NCBI GenBank assembly: GCA_003450735.1
Contig: DMEZ01000025.1
Coordinates: 1 to 53,997 of the forward strand
Direction: 5' to 3'
DNA from: Elusimicrobiota bacterium
GTDB lineage: Bacteria; Elusimicrobiota; Elusimicrobia; UBA1565
Length of the DNA: 53,997 bases
The position numbers were made by a program, and so were the translations under genes. Below, in pieces: positions 23,661-31,617 of the stretch. The notes beneath the pieces are model-generated. The model did not search any database. It had not been told where the DNA came from and saw only the letters and a program-made list of their open reading frames with translations. The stretch's first letter is position 1. Every line of letters starts with the position of its first letter.

Positions 23661-24365
23661 TCAGACCCCTTGTTCGCGCTGTTCGAGGTAGGTGCGGATC
23701 TCGACCTGGGTCGCGAGCTGCCTGAGGTAGGCGTTGATGGCCTCGAGCGCCCGCTTCTGGCGCAGGGCCTGCGCGAACTCGTCCTTCTTCTTGTCGAAGC
23801 CTTTGTCCGACTGGGTCTCCCGGACGAACTCCTCGCGCACCTCGCCGGGGGCGACCTTCGCGCTGCGGGCGATGAGGGCCTTGAGCTTGCCGCTGAGCAT
23901 CTGCCGGCGCTGGTCGGCCTCGAACTGCTCGGGCGAGCTCTTGAGGCTGTAGCGCACGGCCTGGAAATAGAGCTCCTGGTCGAAGCGCCCCTCGCGCTGG
24001 AACGCGGGGGTGCTCTGGATGCTCAGCGAAAGCTCCATGTCGGTCACGCGCAGCCCGAGCCGCTCGGCCTCGCCGGCCAGGAGCTCGTCGACGATCATGT
24101 CGCGGAGCATGCCCTGCTTGACCTCGTTCTCCATCGCCGGGGTCACGTCGACCTTCTTCTCGCGCAGGGACTCGAGGTACTGGTTGACGCGGTTGCGGTA
24201 CTTGCCGTAGGCGATCTTGCGCCCGCCCACCGAGGCGACGGTGTCGGCCAGGTCGGCCCCGCTGAAATAGTAGCCGCCGAGGCCGACGAAGATCCCGATG
24301 AGGAAGATGGCGATGACGCCGATGAAGAGGGGCTGGCGGTAGCGGCGCAGGGTGCTGGTGATCAT
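23661..24365 (-). CDS. SurA N-terminal-domain protein without PPIase domain
   Basis: The 234-residue protein has one N-terminal TM anchor (PLFIGVIAIFLIGIFVGLGGYYF). The periplasmic region matches the chaperone core of SurA/PpiD: ASVGGRKIAYGKYRNRVNQY, then the long helical MLRDMIVDELLAGEAERLGLRVTD and FDQELYFQAVRYS. The parvulin PPIase domain that normally follows is missing; only a helical tail remains. It is coupled by ATGA to bactofilin. It may be a membrane-anchored chaperone for an envelope complex made by this operon. Confidence 0.8.
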   Translation of the reverse strand: MITSTLRRYRQPLFIGVIAIFLIGIFVGLGGYYFSGADLADTVASVGGRKIAYGKYRNRVNQYLESLREKKVDVTPAMENEVKQGMLRDMIVDELLAGEAERLGLRVTDMELSLSIQSTPAFQREGRFDQELYFQAVRYSLKSSPEQFEADQRRQMLSGKLKALIARSAKVAPGEVREEFVRETQSDKGFDKKKDEFAQALRQKRALEAINAYLRQLATQVEIRTYLEQREQGV

Positions 24366-24793
24366 GAGGCGACCGGGTGGGGCTTGGCCTTCGGCTTCTC
24401 CGGGGCGGGCTCCGGGGCTTTGGCCGCGGCCGGGGCGTCAGCCCCGCCCATCGTGCAGTTCCCGTCGAACACGGCGCCCTCCTCGATGAGGATCCTGGGT
24501 GTGCGGACGTTCCCGACGATGCGGCCCTGGGCCTTGAGCTCGAGGTGGGCCGTGGCGGTGATGTCGCCCGTGACCGAGCCCGCGATGACCACCGATTCGG
24601 CGTTGATGTCGCCCTTCACGCGGCCGGTCCCGGCGACGTAGACGCCCTTGGCTTCCGTGATGTCCCCCTCCACCTCGCCCTCGATCTTGAGGGAGCTGCG
24701 CACGGTGACGACGCCCTGGAAATAGGTCTCCGGGCCGATGACGGTCTCGATGTGGCCGGGGTCCGGAGCCGCGCCCTTGGAGAGCAGGCTCAC
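24362..24793 (-). CDS. Bactofilin (polymer-forming cytoskeletal protein)
   Basis: The 143-residue protein has the bactofilin beta-helix built from short repeats: IKIEGEVEGDITEAKGVYV-like turns, GRVKGDINAESVVIAG, SVTGDITATAHLELKAQ and GRIVGNVRTPRILIEE. Proline- and alanine-rich tails flank it. Bactofilins polymerise on the membrane and often guide M23 peptidases to shape the cell wall. An M23 gene directly upstream shares a GTGA overlap. The start is the GTG at 24793. Confidence 0.95.
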   Translation of the reverse strand: MSLLSKGAAPDPGHIETVIGPETYFQGVVTVRSSLKIEGEVEGDITEAKGVYVAGTGRVKGDINAESVVIAGSVTGDITATAHLELKAQGRIVGNVRTPRILIEEGAVFDGNCTMGGADAPAAAKAPEPAPEKPKAKPHPVAS

Positions 24794-25779
24794 CGCGTCT
24801 CCCCCGGGTCGAAGGCGGCGGAGCCCGGCTGGACCTGGACGTACTTGATGGGGTTCACGGGGCGGCCGTGGTGCCAGACCTCGTAGTGCAGGTGCGCTCC
24901 CGTCGCGCGCCCGGTCGAGCCCATGTCGGCGATAGCCTGCCGGCGCTTGACCCTTTCGCCGACCCGGGCGTGGGCCTTGGAGCAGTGCGCGTAGAGCGTC
25001 GAATAGCCGAAGCCGTGGTCCACGAGCACCATCATCCCGTAGCCTCCCGACCAGCCGGTGAAGCGCACGACGCCGTCGGCTGTCGCGAGGATGGGAGTGC
25101 CGGGACGGTTGGCGATGTCGATGCCGGAGTGGAACTGCTCGTCGTCGCCGTCGTGCGAGGCCCGGCGGATCGGGGAGAAGCGGTAGCCGAAGGGCGAGGT
25201 GAGGTTGCCCGTCGTCGGCCAGATGCTCGGCGTCGCGCGCAGGAGGCTGCGCTGGTTGGCGATGAACCAGGCGATCTCCTGGTAGCTGGCGAGGCGCTGC
25301 CGGGATTCCTGGCGGATCTCCGTGAGCGTCCGGTGCACCGCGCTCTGGCTCAGGGGCAGGGCGGCGGGGCGGTCGGCGGCGAGCAGCTTCATCAGGCCGG
25401 CCCGGTCGGCGGCGCTCGGCCCGCCGAGGGCTTCGCGGCCCGCCGGCGCCGGCTGGCGCATGCCGAGCAGCTGGCGGATCTGGCGGTCGGTGGAGCGCGC
25501 GACCTCGAGGAACTCCCGGGACTTGCCGATCTCGGAGGCCATGTAGCTGACCTTCGCGCGGAGCACCATGTTGTCGGCCTTGGTCACGGCGTAGTCCGCG
25601 TGGCGGCCGACCACGAAGCCGGCCCAGACGGTCAGGCCGCTCCAGACGGCGAACAGGAAGGCCAGGAAAGCGAGGGAGAAGCGGCCTCGGAGCAGGGGCA
25701 GGTCGGAGTGGGGGATGACCAGGACCGTGACGTAACGGCTCAGGGCGCGCTCGGCGCTGCGAAGGAGTCGCGGGATCAT
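24790..25779 (-). CDS. M23-family murein endopeptidase
   Basis: The 329-residue protein has an N-terminal TM (FSLAFLAFLFAVWSGLTVWAGF) and a coiled helical stretch (about 65-180). The C-terminal LytM/M23 domain has zinc ligands in HSGIDIA and HLHYEV, with TSPFGYRFSP, GWSGGYGMMVLVDHG and STLYAHCSK. The zinc site looks complete, so it should cleave peptidoglycan cross-bridges. It heads the long operon and overlaps bactofilin, matching the known bactofilin-M23 shape module. A strong promoter lies just upstream. Confidence 0.95.
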   Translation of the reverse strand: MIPRLLRSAERALSRYVTVLVIPHSDLPLLRGRFSLAFLAFLFAVWSGLTVWAGFVVGRHADYAVTKADNMVLRAKVSYMASEIGKSREFLEVARSTDRQIRQLLGMRQPAPAGREALGGPSAADRAGLMKLLAADRPAALPLSQSAVHRTLTEIRQESRQRLASYQEIAWFIANQRSLLRATPSIWPTTGNLTSPFGYRFSPIRRASHDGDDEQFHSGIDIANRPGTPILATADGVVRFTGWSGGYGMMVLVDHGFGYSTLYAHCSKAHARVGERVKRRQAIADMGSTGRATGAHLHYEVWHHGRPVNPIKYVQVQPGSAAFDPGETR

Positions 25780-25790
25780 CAGGAGACGCT

Positions 25791-25819
25791 ATTTTAGTCG
25801 GTCCGACGGGGAATGTCAA
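25791..25819 (-). promoter_or_regulatory. Predicted sigma-70 promoter of the M23-bactofilin operon
   Basis: On the minus strand, TTGACA (25814-25819), 17 nt and TAAAAT (25791-25796) form a near-consensus promoter. The ATG at 25779 is 11 nt after the -10, so the leader is only about 5 nt. Confidence 0.75.
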
Positions 25820-25967
25820 TACGGCGGATGTATATCCACTTAATAGAACGCCGGCGCCTGCCGGATCCCTCCGGCCGAAGTGGGGCACCCCGTAGAAGCC
25901 GAGGAAGCCCCGGTTCCGGGATGTCCTCGCGAGCCGGCGTATGGGACTTCATGCTAATTTTGATAGA

Positions 25968-28742
25968 ATGACCCTCTTGATGGAGAACCTGCGCGAGAAG
26001 TTCCTCACCTACTTCGACCACAAGGGCCACCTCATCTGCGCCTCCGTCCCGCTCGTCCCGGAGGGCGACCCGACCCTCCTCTTCACCTCGGCGGGCATGG
26101 TCCCCTTCAAGCCCTACTTCCTGGGCCTGAAGAAGGGCATCTCGCGCGCGACCTCCTGCCAGAAGTGCTTCCGCACCACCGACATCGACCGCGTCGGGAC
26201 CACCATCCGCCACCTGACCTTCTTCGAGATGCTCGGCAACTTCTCTTTGGCCGACTACTTCAAGCCCGACGCGATCCATTTCTGCTGGGACTTCCTCACG
26301 AACGTCGTCAAGCTCGACCCCAAGCGCCTGCACCCGACGGTGTTCAAGGACGACGAGGAGGCCGCCGGGCTCTGGGCCAAGGAGAGCCTCGTCAACCCTG
26401 TCGTCCGGCTCGGCGAGGAGACGAACTTCTGGGCCATGGGCCCCGTGGGCCCCTGCGGCCCCTGCTCCGAGGTGTACTACGACCTCGGCCCCGAGTTCTC
26501 CTGCGGCAAGCCCGGCTGCTCGGTGGGCTGCGACTGCGACCGCTACCTCGAGGTCTGGAACCTGGTCTTCATGCAGTACGTGCGCTTCGCCGACGGCTCG
26601 CTCAAGCCCCTTCCCTTCAAGAACATCGACACCGGGATGGGCCTCGAGCGGCTCTCCATGGTCGTGCAGGGGAAGGCGAGCCCCTTCGAGACCGACCTGC
26701 TGAGCCCCATCCTGGAAGCGGCCTCCGGCCTGCTCAACGTGCCCATCCCGGCCCCGGGCGATCCCAAGGCCGCCGACGCGCGGCAGGCCTTCCGCATCAT
26801 CGCCGACCACACCCGGGCCGCCGTGATGCTCGCCTCCGAGGGGCTCATCCCCTCCAACGTCGAGCGGGGCTACGTCCTGCGCCGCCTCATCCGCCGCGCG
26901 GCGCGCTACGGCCGCCTGCTCGGCGCGAAGGAACCCTTCCTCGGGAAGCTGGTCGGCTCCGTGCTCGGCGTCTACGCGGGGCCCTACCCCGCGCTCAAGG
27001 ACGCGCGCAACCAGGTCGAGCAGACCCTGCAGGCCGAAGAGGAGCGCTTCCTTGAGACGCTCGAGAAAGGCGAGGCCGAGCTCCAGCGCCTGCTCGCCGA
27101 CCGTCCGAAGTCCCTTTCGGGCGAGGCCGCCTTCAAGCTCTACGAGACCTTCGGCTTCCCGCTCGAGCTCACGCGCGAGATCGCTCTGCGCGGCGATACC
27201 CGCGTGGATGAGGCCGGCTTCGCCAAGGCCCAGGAGAGCGCGGTCGAGGTCGCGCGCGCCGGCTGGAAGGGTTCGGGCGAGAAGGCGACCGTGCGCTACG
27301 ACAAGGTCGCGGAGGCGAACCCGGGCATGCACTCCGAGTTCGTGGGCTACCACAAGCACAGCGCGCTCACCCATGTGACCTGCGTGATCCGCTACGCCTC
27401 CGAGGGCACGGCGCCCGGCGAGGAAGAGTCCCTCAAGCCCGGCGACGAGGGCGAGGTGATCCTCGCGAGGACCCCCTTCTACGCGGAGAGCGGCGGCCAG
27501 GTGGGCGACCAGGGCGTCCTGCTCGACGATGTCGACGAGAGCAAAGAGCTGGCCGTCGTCCACGACACCCAGCATCCGCACCCGAACCTGATCGTGCACC
27601 GGGTCACCGCGAAGCGCCCCATCAAGAAGAACACGAAGACCCTCGCGCGCGTGGACGAGGAGCGCCGCCGCACCACGGTCTACCACCATACGGCCACGCA
27701 CCTGCTCAACGAGGCCCTGCGCCAGGTGCTCGGGCCGAACGTGCGCCAGGCGGGCTCCTACGTCGCCCCCGACCGGCTCCGCTTCGACTTCACGCACGGC
27801 AAGGCCCTCGCCGCGGAGCAGCTCGCCGAGGTGGAGCGCATCGTCAACGAGGCCATCCGCGAAGACCTCCCCGTCGCCGCCCAGGAGCGGCCGGCCGCGG
27901 ATGCCGCCGGCCTCAAGCCCATCACGCTCCTCGGCGAGAACTACGGGGCGAAGCCGCGCTTCCTGCTCATCGGGAAGGCGGGCTGGACGGACCCGCTGGA
28001 GCGCTTCAGCCTGGAGCTCTGCGGCGGCACGCACGTCGCCCGCACGGGCGAGATCCAGAACTTCAAGATCGTCAAGGAGAGCGCCGTCGCCGCGGGCATC
28101 CGGCGCATCGAGGCCGTCGCCGGACCCGCCTTCGAACAGCTCCAGCGCATCGAGGAGGAGAAGACCCGGCAGGCCCTGCGGGACGTGATCGCGCGCTACA
28201 TCGAGGTCACCTCGAAGATCCAGACGGTGACCGGGAAGCCCTACCGCGACGTGGTGCGCAACGTGCCCGACGCCGACACCGCGCCCATCGCGGACATCCG
28301 GAAGTCCTTGGGGGCCCTCAAGGAGCTCGAGAAGATCCTGCGCGCGGAGCTCGACGGCCACAAGCAGGCCAAGCTCTCCCTGCAGGCGAAGCTCGGGCAG
28401 GTCGTGCTCCAGGTGGGCGACATCCGGCTCTCCGTGCAGAAGTTCGCCCAGGCCGAGATCCAGACCCTGCGGACGATCTCCGACCAGGTCAAGCGCGAGC
28501 TCGGCACCGGCGTCGTCTTCCTCGGCACCACCGAGGAGAACAAGCTTTCCTTCGTCGTGAACGTCACCCAGGACTTGGTCGCCAAGGGCGTGAGCGCCGC
28601 CGAGATCGCCAAGGAAGTGGCGTCCATCCAGAAGGGCCGCGCGGGCGGCCGGCCGGACTTCGCGCAAGGCGGCGGGCCGGACGCGGACTGGGAGGACATC
28701 GTCAACCGGGTCAAGGAGATGGTGCGGGTCAAGGTCCAGTGA
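25968..28742 (+). CDS. alaS: Alanyl-tRNA synthetase
   Basis: The class II enzyme has about 924 residues. The aminoacylation domain has LREKFLTYFDHKGHLICAS, DPTLLFTSAGMVPFKPYFLG, CQKCFRTTDID and TFFEMLGNFSLADYF. The editing domain has YHHTATHLLNEALR and the zinc-site CGGTHVARTGEIQNFKIV. A C-terminal DHHA1-like region closes it. An insertion with paired cysteines (CGKPGCSVGCDCDRY) lies in the catalytic half. The start is uncertain: ATGs at 25941, 25968 and 25980 are all in frame. A TAGAAT hexamer (25964-25969) would favour 25980 with a leader of a few nt. It is a single-gene unit ending in a strong terminator. Confidence 0.93.
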   Translation: MTLLMENLREKFLTYFDHKGHLICASVPLVPEGDPTLLFTSAGMVPFKPYFLGLKKGISRATSCQKCFRTTDIDRVGTTIRHLTFFEMLGNFSLADYFKPDAIHFCWDFLTNVVKLDPKRLHPTVFKDDEEAAGLWAKESLVNPVVRLGEETNFWAMGPVGPCGPCSEVYYDLGPEFSCGKPGCSVGCDCDRYLEVWNLVFMQYVRFADGSLKPLPFKNIDTGMGLERLSMVVQGKASPFETDLLSPILEAASGLLNVPIPAPGDPKAADARQAFRIIADHTRAAVMLASEGLIPSNVERGYVLRRLIRRAARYGRLLGAKEPFLGKLVGSVLGVYAGPYPALKDARNQVEQTLQAEEERFLETLEKGEAELQRLLADRPKSLSGEAAFKLYETFGFPLELTREIALRGDTRVDEAGFAKAQESAVEVARAGWKGSGEKATVRYDKVAEANPGMHSEFVGYHKHSALTHVTCVIRYASEGTAPGEEESLKPGDEGEVILARTPFYAESGGQVGDQGVLLDDVDESKELAVVHDTQHPHPNLIVHRVTAKRPIKKNTKTLARVDEERRRTTVYHHTATHLLNEALRQVLGPNVRQAGSYVAPDRLRFDFTHGKALAAEQLAEVERIVNEAIREDLPVAAQERPAADAAGLKPITLLGENYGAKPRFLLIGKAGWTDPLERFSLELCGGTHVARTGEIQNFKIVKESAVAAGIRRIEAVAGPAFEQLQRIEEEKTRQALRDVIARYIEVTSKIQTVTGKPYRDVVRNVPDADTAPIADIRKSLGALKELEKILRAELDGHKQAKLSLQAKLGQVVLQVGDIRLSVQKFAQAEIQTLRTISDQVKRELGTGVVFLGTTEENKLSFVVNVTQDLVAKGVSAAEIAKEVASIQKGRAGGRPDFAQGGGPDADWEDIVNRVKEMVRVKVQ

Positions 28743-28785
28743 CCTCGTAAAACGAACGGCGCTATTTTCGCGCTGACGGCGCGAT

Positions 28786-28820
28786 GCTCCGGCCCCGACG
28801 ATGTCGGGGCCGGAGCTTTT
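28786..28820 (+). terminator. Rho-independent terminator of alaS
   Basis: A perfect 14-bp stem, GCTCCGGCCCCGAC (28786-28799) with GTCGGGGCCGGAGC (28803-28816), has a 3-nt loop and is followed by TTTTAA. Confidence 0.85.
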
Positions 28821-28837
28821 AACGGCAACGGCAAACG

Positions 28838-29419
28838 TCAATCAGCTTTCTGGGCAGAATCGACAGTCGGCTGCGCAGTGAAGAGCAGGACTCCGACCCC
28901 GAGCGCTTTGACGAGCGCGTAGAGGAAGAACAGGATCCCCACCGGGAACAGGAAGACGGTCCCGCTGAGGAGCGCGCCGCCCGCGAGGGTCTCTTGAAGA
29001 GGACTCGCCGCGGAGTCCGCGCCGAGCAGGAGACGGCCGTAGCCGGGCCAGATGCCGAGCGCCCCGCGGAAGACGACGACGCCCAGCGAGAAGAGCGCGA
29101 GGAGGACGATGAGGCCGAGCGGCGGGGCCGCCTGCGCGGCCTTGCCGAGGAGGGCGATGACCAGGAAGGCCAGGATGGCGCTGAGGATCCCCACGCGGAA
29201 GAGCTTGCCGACCGTGCTCCCCCCCGCCAGTCTGTCCGCCGACGAAGCCGTGCCGGGGAAGGCCGCCCGCCCCCAGGCCACGAAGGCGGTGAGCCCCAGG
29301 CCCATCGCCGCGAAGCCGACCACGAGCCCCAGGGCCTTCCCGGGCCCCATGCCCTGGAAGACCAGCACCGCCAGCGCGAGCCCCGCGAACACGCCCATGC
29401 GCCTCATCGCCTTCGTCAT
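28838..29419 (-). CDS. Multi-pass membrane protein, unknown
   Basis: The 193-residue protein has about five TMs (VFAGLALAVLVFQ, GLVVGFAAMGLGLTAFVAW, VGILSAILAFLVIALLG, LGLIVLLALFSLGVVVF, LLSGTVFLFPVGILFFLYALV). No family is recognised. It is the last gene of a three-gene unit behind an ECF sigma factor and its anti-sigma factor, with an ATGA overlap. It is therefore likely co-regulated with them, and could be a stress-sensing or target membrane protein. Confidence 0.7.
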   Translation of the reverse strand: MTKAMRRMGVFAGLALAVLVFQGMGPGKALGLVVGFAAMGLGLTAFVAWGRAAFPGTASSADRLAGGSTVGKLFRVGILSAILAFLVIALLGKAAQAAPPLGLIVLLALFSLGVVVFRGALGIWPGYGRLLLGADSAASPLQETLAGGALLSGTVFLFPVGILFFLYALVKALGVGVLLFTAQPTVDSAQKAD

Positions 29420-29919
29420 GACCGCCCCCCCGCCGGCTGCGCCGGCGAACGTCCGTCGTCTCTGAGCGAGAAAAACCACGCGGCCCCCGCGGCGAAGAGC
29501 GTCGGCAGGCTCAGGGTCATGGAGACCGAGCTCGAGCACTCCGCGAAGAAGGACCAGCCCCCGAGCAGGAGGCTCCATTGTCCCTGGAGGTCCGAGAGCG
29601 CGGCGTCCAGGGCCGCGGCGTCGAGGCCGAGCTCGGCGGAGCCATAGTACAGGCCTACGGCGGCCACCGCCGCCGCGCCGAGCAGGGCCCAGGCAGGGGC
29701 GTCGCTTTGGCGCTCCGCGCGCAGGGCGCCCAGCACGGCTTGAGAGAAGTCCGGGACCGCCGCCGAGGGGAGGACCGAGGGGAGGGCCGCGTGGAGGCGG
29801 CGCGCCGTCTCGGCGTAACGGCGGCAGGAGGGGCAGAGGGCGAGGTGCTCGCTCAGGCCGGCGGCGGAACCGCCGTCCAGCTCGGCCCAGACCGCTTCCT
29901 TCCAGCCTTCGCAGGTCAT
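29416..29919 (-). CDS. Anti-sigma factor with zinc-finger domain
   Basis: The 167-residue protein has an N-terminal ZAS/zf-HC2 motif (SEHLALCPSCRRY, with His and two Cys, about residues 25-38), then a single TM region (AWALLGAAAVAAVGLYYG). A second hydrophobic segment (LPTLFAAGAAWFFSL) is near the end. Such proteins hold an ECF sigma factor at the membrane until a signal releases it. It overlaps the sigma gene upstream (ATGA) and the membrane-protein gene downstream (ATGA). The signal is unknown. Confidence 0.85.
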   Translation of the reverse strand: MTCEGWKEAVWAELDGGSAAGLSEHLALCPSCRRYAETARRLHAALPSVLPSAAVPDFSQAVLGALRAERQSDAPAWALLGAAAVAAVGLYYGSAELGLDAAALDAALSDLQGQWSLLLGGWSFFAECSSSVSMTLSLPTLFAAGAAWFFSLRDDGRSPAQPAGGRS

Positions 29920-30461
29920 GCTCCCCCCTCCTTCATCGAGCCCATCAGGCGCTGGCGCGCCCGGAACAGCCGGACCTTCGCAGCCCCCTCGCGGATGCCG
30001 AGCGCCTCGGCGATCGCAGCCACGCTCAGGCCCGCCTCGTAGCGCAGGGCGAGAAGGCTCCGGTCGAGCGGGTCCAGCTCGTCGAGCCCTCGGCGCAGGC
30101 TCTCCAGGTCCTCCTTCACGGCTGTCGGCTCCGGCATCTCCATCGCCTCTTCGAGCGGCCTCTCCCTGCGCCTGCGCCCCGCCCGGGTCAGGGCCCGGTT
30201 CGCGGCGATCTTCAGGATCCACGGGCCGAAGGGGCGTTCGGCGTCGAAGCGCTCCAGGGCCCGGAAGGCCCGCAGGAAGGCGTCCTGGGCTGCGTCCTCC
30301 GCGTCCGCGGGGTCGCCCGTGATCGCGAGGGCTAGGCGGTACGCCGCCTTTCCGTGCAGGGCTATCAGCTCCGCGAAGGCCTTCTCGTCGCCCGCCTTCG
30401 CCCGGAGCACCAGGTTCTTCTCCCCGGCCCGCCGCTGGTCTTCCAAGGCCCCGCCCTCCAT
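29916..30461 (-). CDS. ECF-family RNA polymerase sigma factor
   Basis: The 181-residue sigma factor has region 2 (AFAELIALHGKAAYRLALAI, DAEDAAQDAFLRAFRALERF, FGPWILKIAANRAL) and region 4 (LDELDPLDRSLLALRYEAG, then IAEALGIREGAAKVRLFRAR as the helix-turn-helix). It has no region 1 or 3, as expected for ECF. A possible autogenous promoter (GGTAAC, about 18 nt, TACTAC) lies just upstream. It is encoded with its anti-sigma factor. Confidence 0.92.
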   Translation of the reverse strand: MEGGALEDQRRAGEKNLVLRAKAGDEKAFAELIALHGKAAYRLALAITGDPADAEDAAQDAFLRAFRALERFDAERPFGPWILKIAANRALTRAGRRRRERPLEEAMEMPEPTAVKEDLESLRRGLDELDPLDRSLLALRYEAGLSVAAIAEALGIREGAAKVRLFRARQRLMGSMKEGGA

Positions 30462-30463
30462 CA

Positions 30464-30494
30464 GTAGTACCCCGCCATGCCCGGAAAGGTTACC
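30464..30494 (-). promoter_or_regulatory. Possible ECF-type autogenous promoter
   Basis: On the minus strand, GGTAACC (30488-30494) and TACTAC (30464-30469) are 18 nt apart, just before the sigma ATG at 30461. GG-AAC-like -35 elements are typical of ECF promoters. Evidence is weak and positional. Confidence 0.3.
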
Positions 30495-30509
30495 GCATTC
30501 GGGGAATGC
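30495..30509. repeat. Palindrome between the ECF sigma and alcohol dehydrogenase genes
   Basis: GCATTC-GGG-GAATGC (30495-30509) is a perfect 6-bp inverted repeat in the divergent intergenic region. It is next to the candidate ECF -35 and upstream of the dehydrogenase promoter. It could be an operator acting on both genes. Confidence 0.4.
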
Positions 30510-30510
30510 A

Positions 30511-30540
30511 TGGACAGCCCCGGCACGCTTAATCTAAAGT
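30511..30540 (+). promoter_or_regulatory. Predicted promoter of the alcohol dehydrogenase gene
   Basis: TGGACA (30511-30516), 18 nt and TAAAGT (30535-30540) lie 8 nt before the ATG at 30549, giving a nearly leaderless transcript. Confidence 0.5.
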
Positions 30541-30548
30541 ATACGCTC

Positions 30549-31595
30549 ATGAAAACCCCAGCCTACGCCGCCCCCTCCGCCAAGGCCCCCCTGGCCCCGT
30601 TCACCGTCGAGCGTCGTGAGGTCGGGCCGCGCGACGTGGCCATCGACGTCCTCTTCTGCGGCGTGTGCCACTCGGACATCCACCAGGCCCGCGACGAGTG
30701 GGGCGGCTCCCTGTTCCCGATGGTGCCCGGCCACGAGATCGTCGGCCGGGTGTCCAAGGTGGGCGTCGATGTCCGGCGCTTCAAGCCGGGCGACCTCGTG
30801 GGCGTGGGCTGCATGGTGGACTCCTGCCGGACCTGCCCGCCCTGCAGGAAGAGCCTCGAGCAGTTCTGCGAGAAAGGCGCCGCCTACACCTACAACGGCA
30901 CCGAGATGGACCGCCGGACGCGCACCTACGGCGGCTACTCGACGGCGGTGGTCGTCACGGAGGACTTCGTCCTGAAGGTGCCCGCGGGGCTCGACCCGGC
31001 GGCCGCGGCGCCTCTTTTGTGCGCCGGCATCACCACCTACTCCCCCCTGCGGCAGTGGGACTGCAAGAAGGGCGACCGGGTGGGCGTGATGGGCTTGGGC
31101 GGGCTCGGGCACATGGCGGTCAAGCTCGCCGCCTCGATGGGCGCCGAAGTCACGGTGTTCAGCACCTCGCTCTCCAAGAAGGCCGACGCCCTCCGCATGG
31201 GGGCGCACAACCTGGAGATCGTCAAGGACGAGGGCGTGTTCAAGAAGCTGGCCGGGCGCTTCGACCTGCTGCTCGACACCGTCTCGGCGCCGCACGACTA
31301 CGGCCGCTGTCTCGGCCTGCTCAAGCCCCTGGGGACGATGGCGGTCATCAGCGTCCCGACCGCGCCGGTCCAGATCTCCCCCTTCGCGCTCATCGGCGGC
31401 AACAAGCGCCTGGCCGGCTCGCTGATCGGGGGCATCGCCCAGACCCAGGAGATGCTCGACTACTGCGCCGAGCGCCGCATCGTCTCGGACGTCGAGGTGA
31501 TCCCCGTCCAGAAGGTCAACGAGGCCTATGAGCGCATGCTGCGCTCCGACGTGCGCTACCGCTTCGTCATCGACATCGCCAGCTTCAAGCCGTGA
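30549..31595 (+). CDS. Zinc-dependent alcohol dehydrogenase (YahK/cinnamyl type)
   Basis: The 348-residue, NAD(P)-dependent medium-chain dehydrogenase has catalytic-zinc ligands in GVCHSDIH and PGHEIVGRV, plus the structural zinc cysteines in DSCRTCPPCRKSLEQFC. The Rossmann motif is GLGGLGHMAVKLA. TYNGTEMDRRTRTYGGYS is characteristic of the YahK/AdhA aldehyde-reductase subgroup, which reduces aldehydes to alcohols. I start at 30549 because the promoter lies inside the longer frame. The next gene, 22 bp away with its own GGAGG, may be co-transcribed. Confidence 0.92.
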   Translation: MKTPAYAAPSAKAPLAPFTVERREVGPRDVAIDVLFCGVCHSDIHQARDEWGGSLFPMVPGHEIVGRVSKVGVDVRRFKPGDLVGVGCMVDSCRTCPPCRKSLEQFCEKGAAYTYNGTEMDRRTRTYGGYSTAVVVTEDFVLKVPAGLDPAAAAPLLCAGITTYSPLRQWDCKKGDRVGVMGLGGLGHMAVKLAASMGAEVTVFSTSLSKKADALRMGAHNLEIVKDEGVFKKLAGRFDLLLDTVSAPHDYGRCLGLLKPLGTMAVISVPTAPVQISPFALIGGNKRLAGSLIGGIAQTQEMLDYCAERRIVSDVEVIPVQKVNEAYERMLRSDVRYRFVIDIASFKP

Positions 31596-31617
31596 CTACC
31601 CTCCAGGAGGTCGTCTC

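Noticed and set aside
25794..28841. A 1015-codon open frame antisense to alaS
   Set aside because: alaS motifs on the plus strand are unambiguous. The antisense frame is low-complexity (Leu/Val/Asp/Gly repeats) and has no domain.
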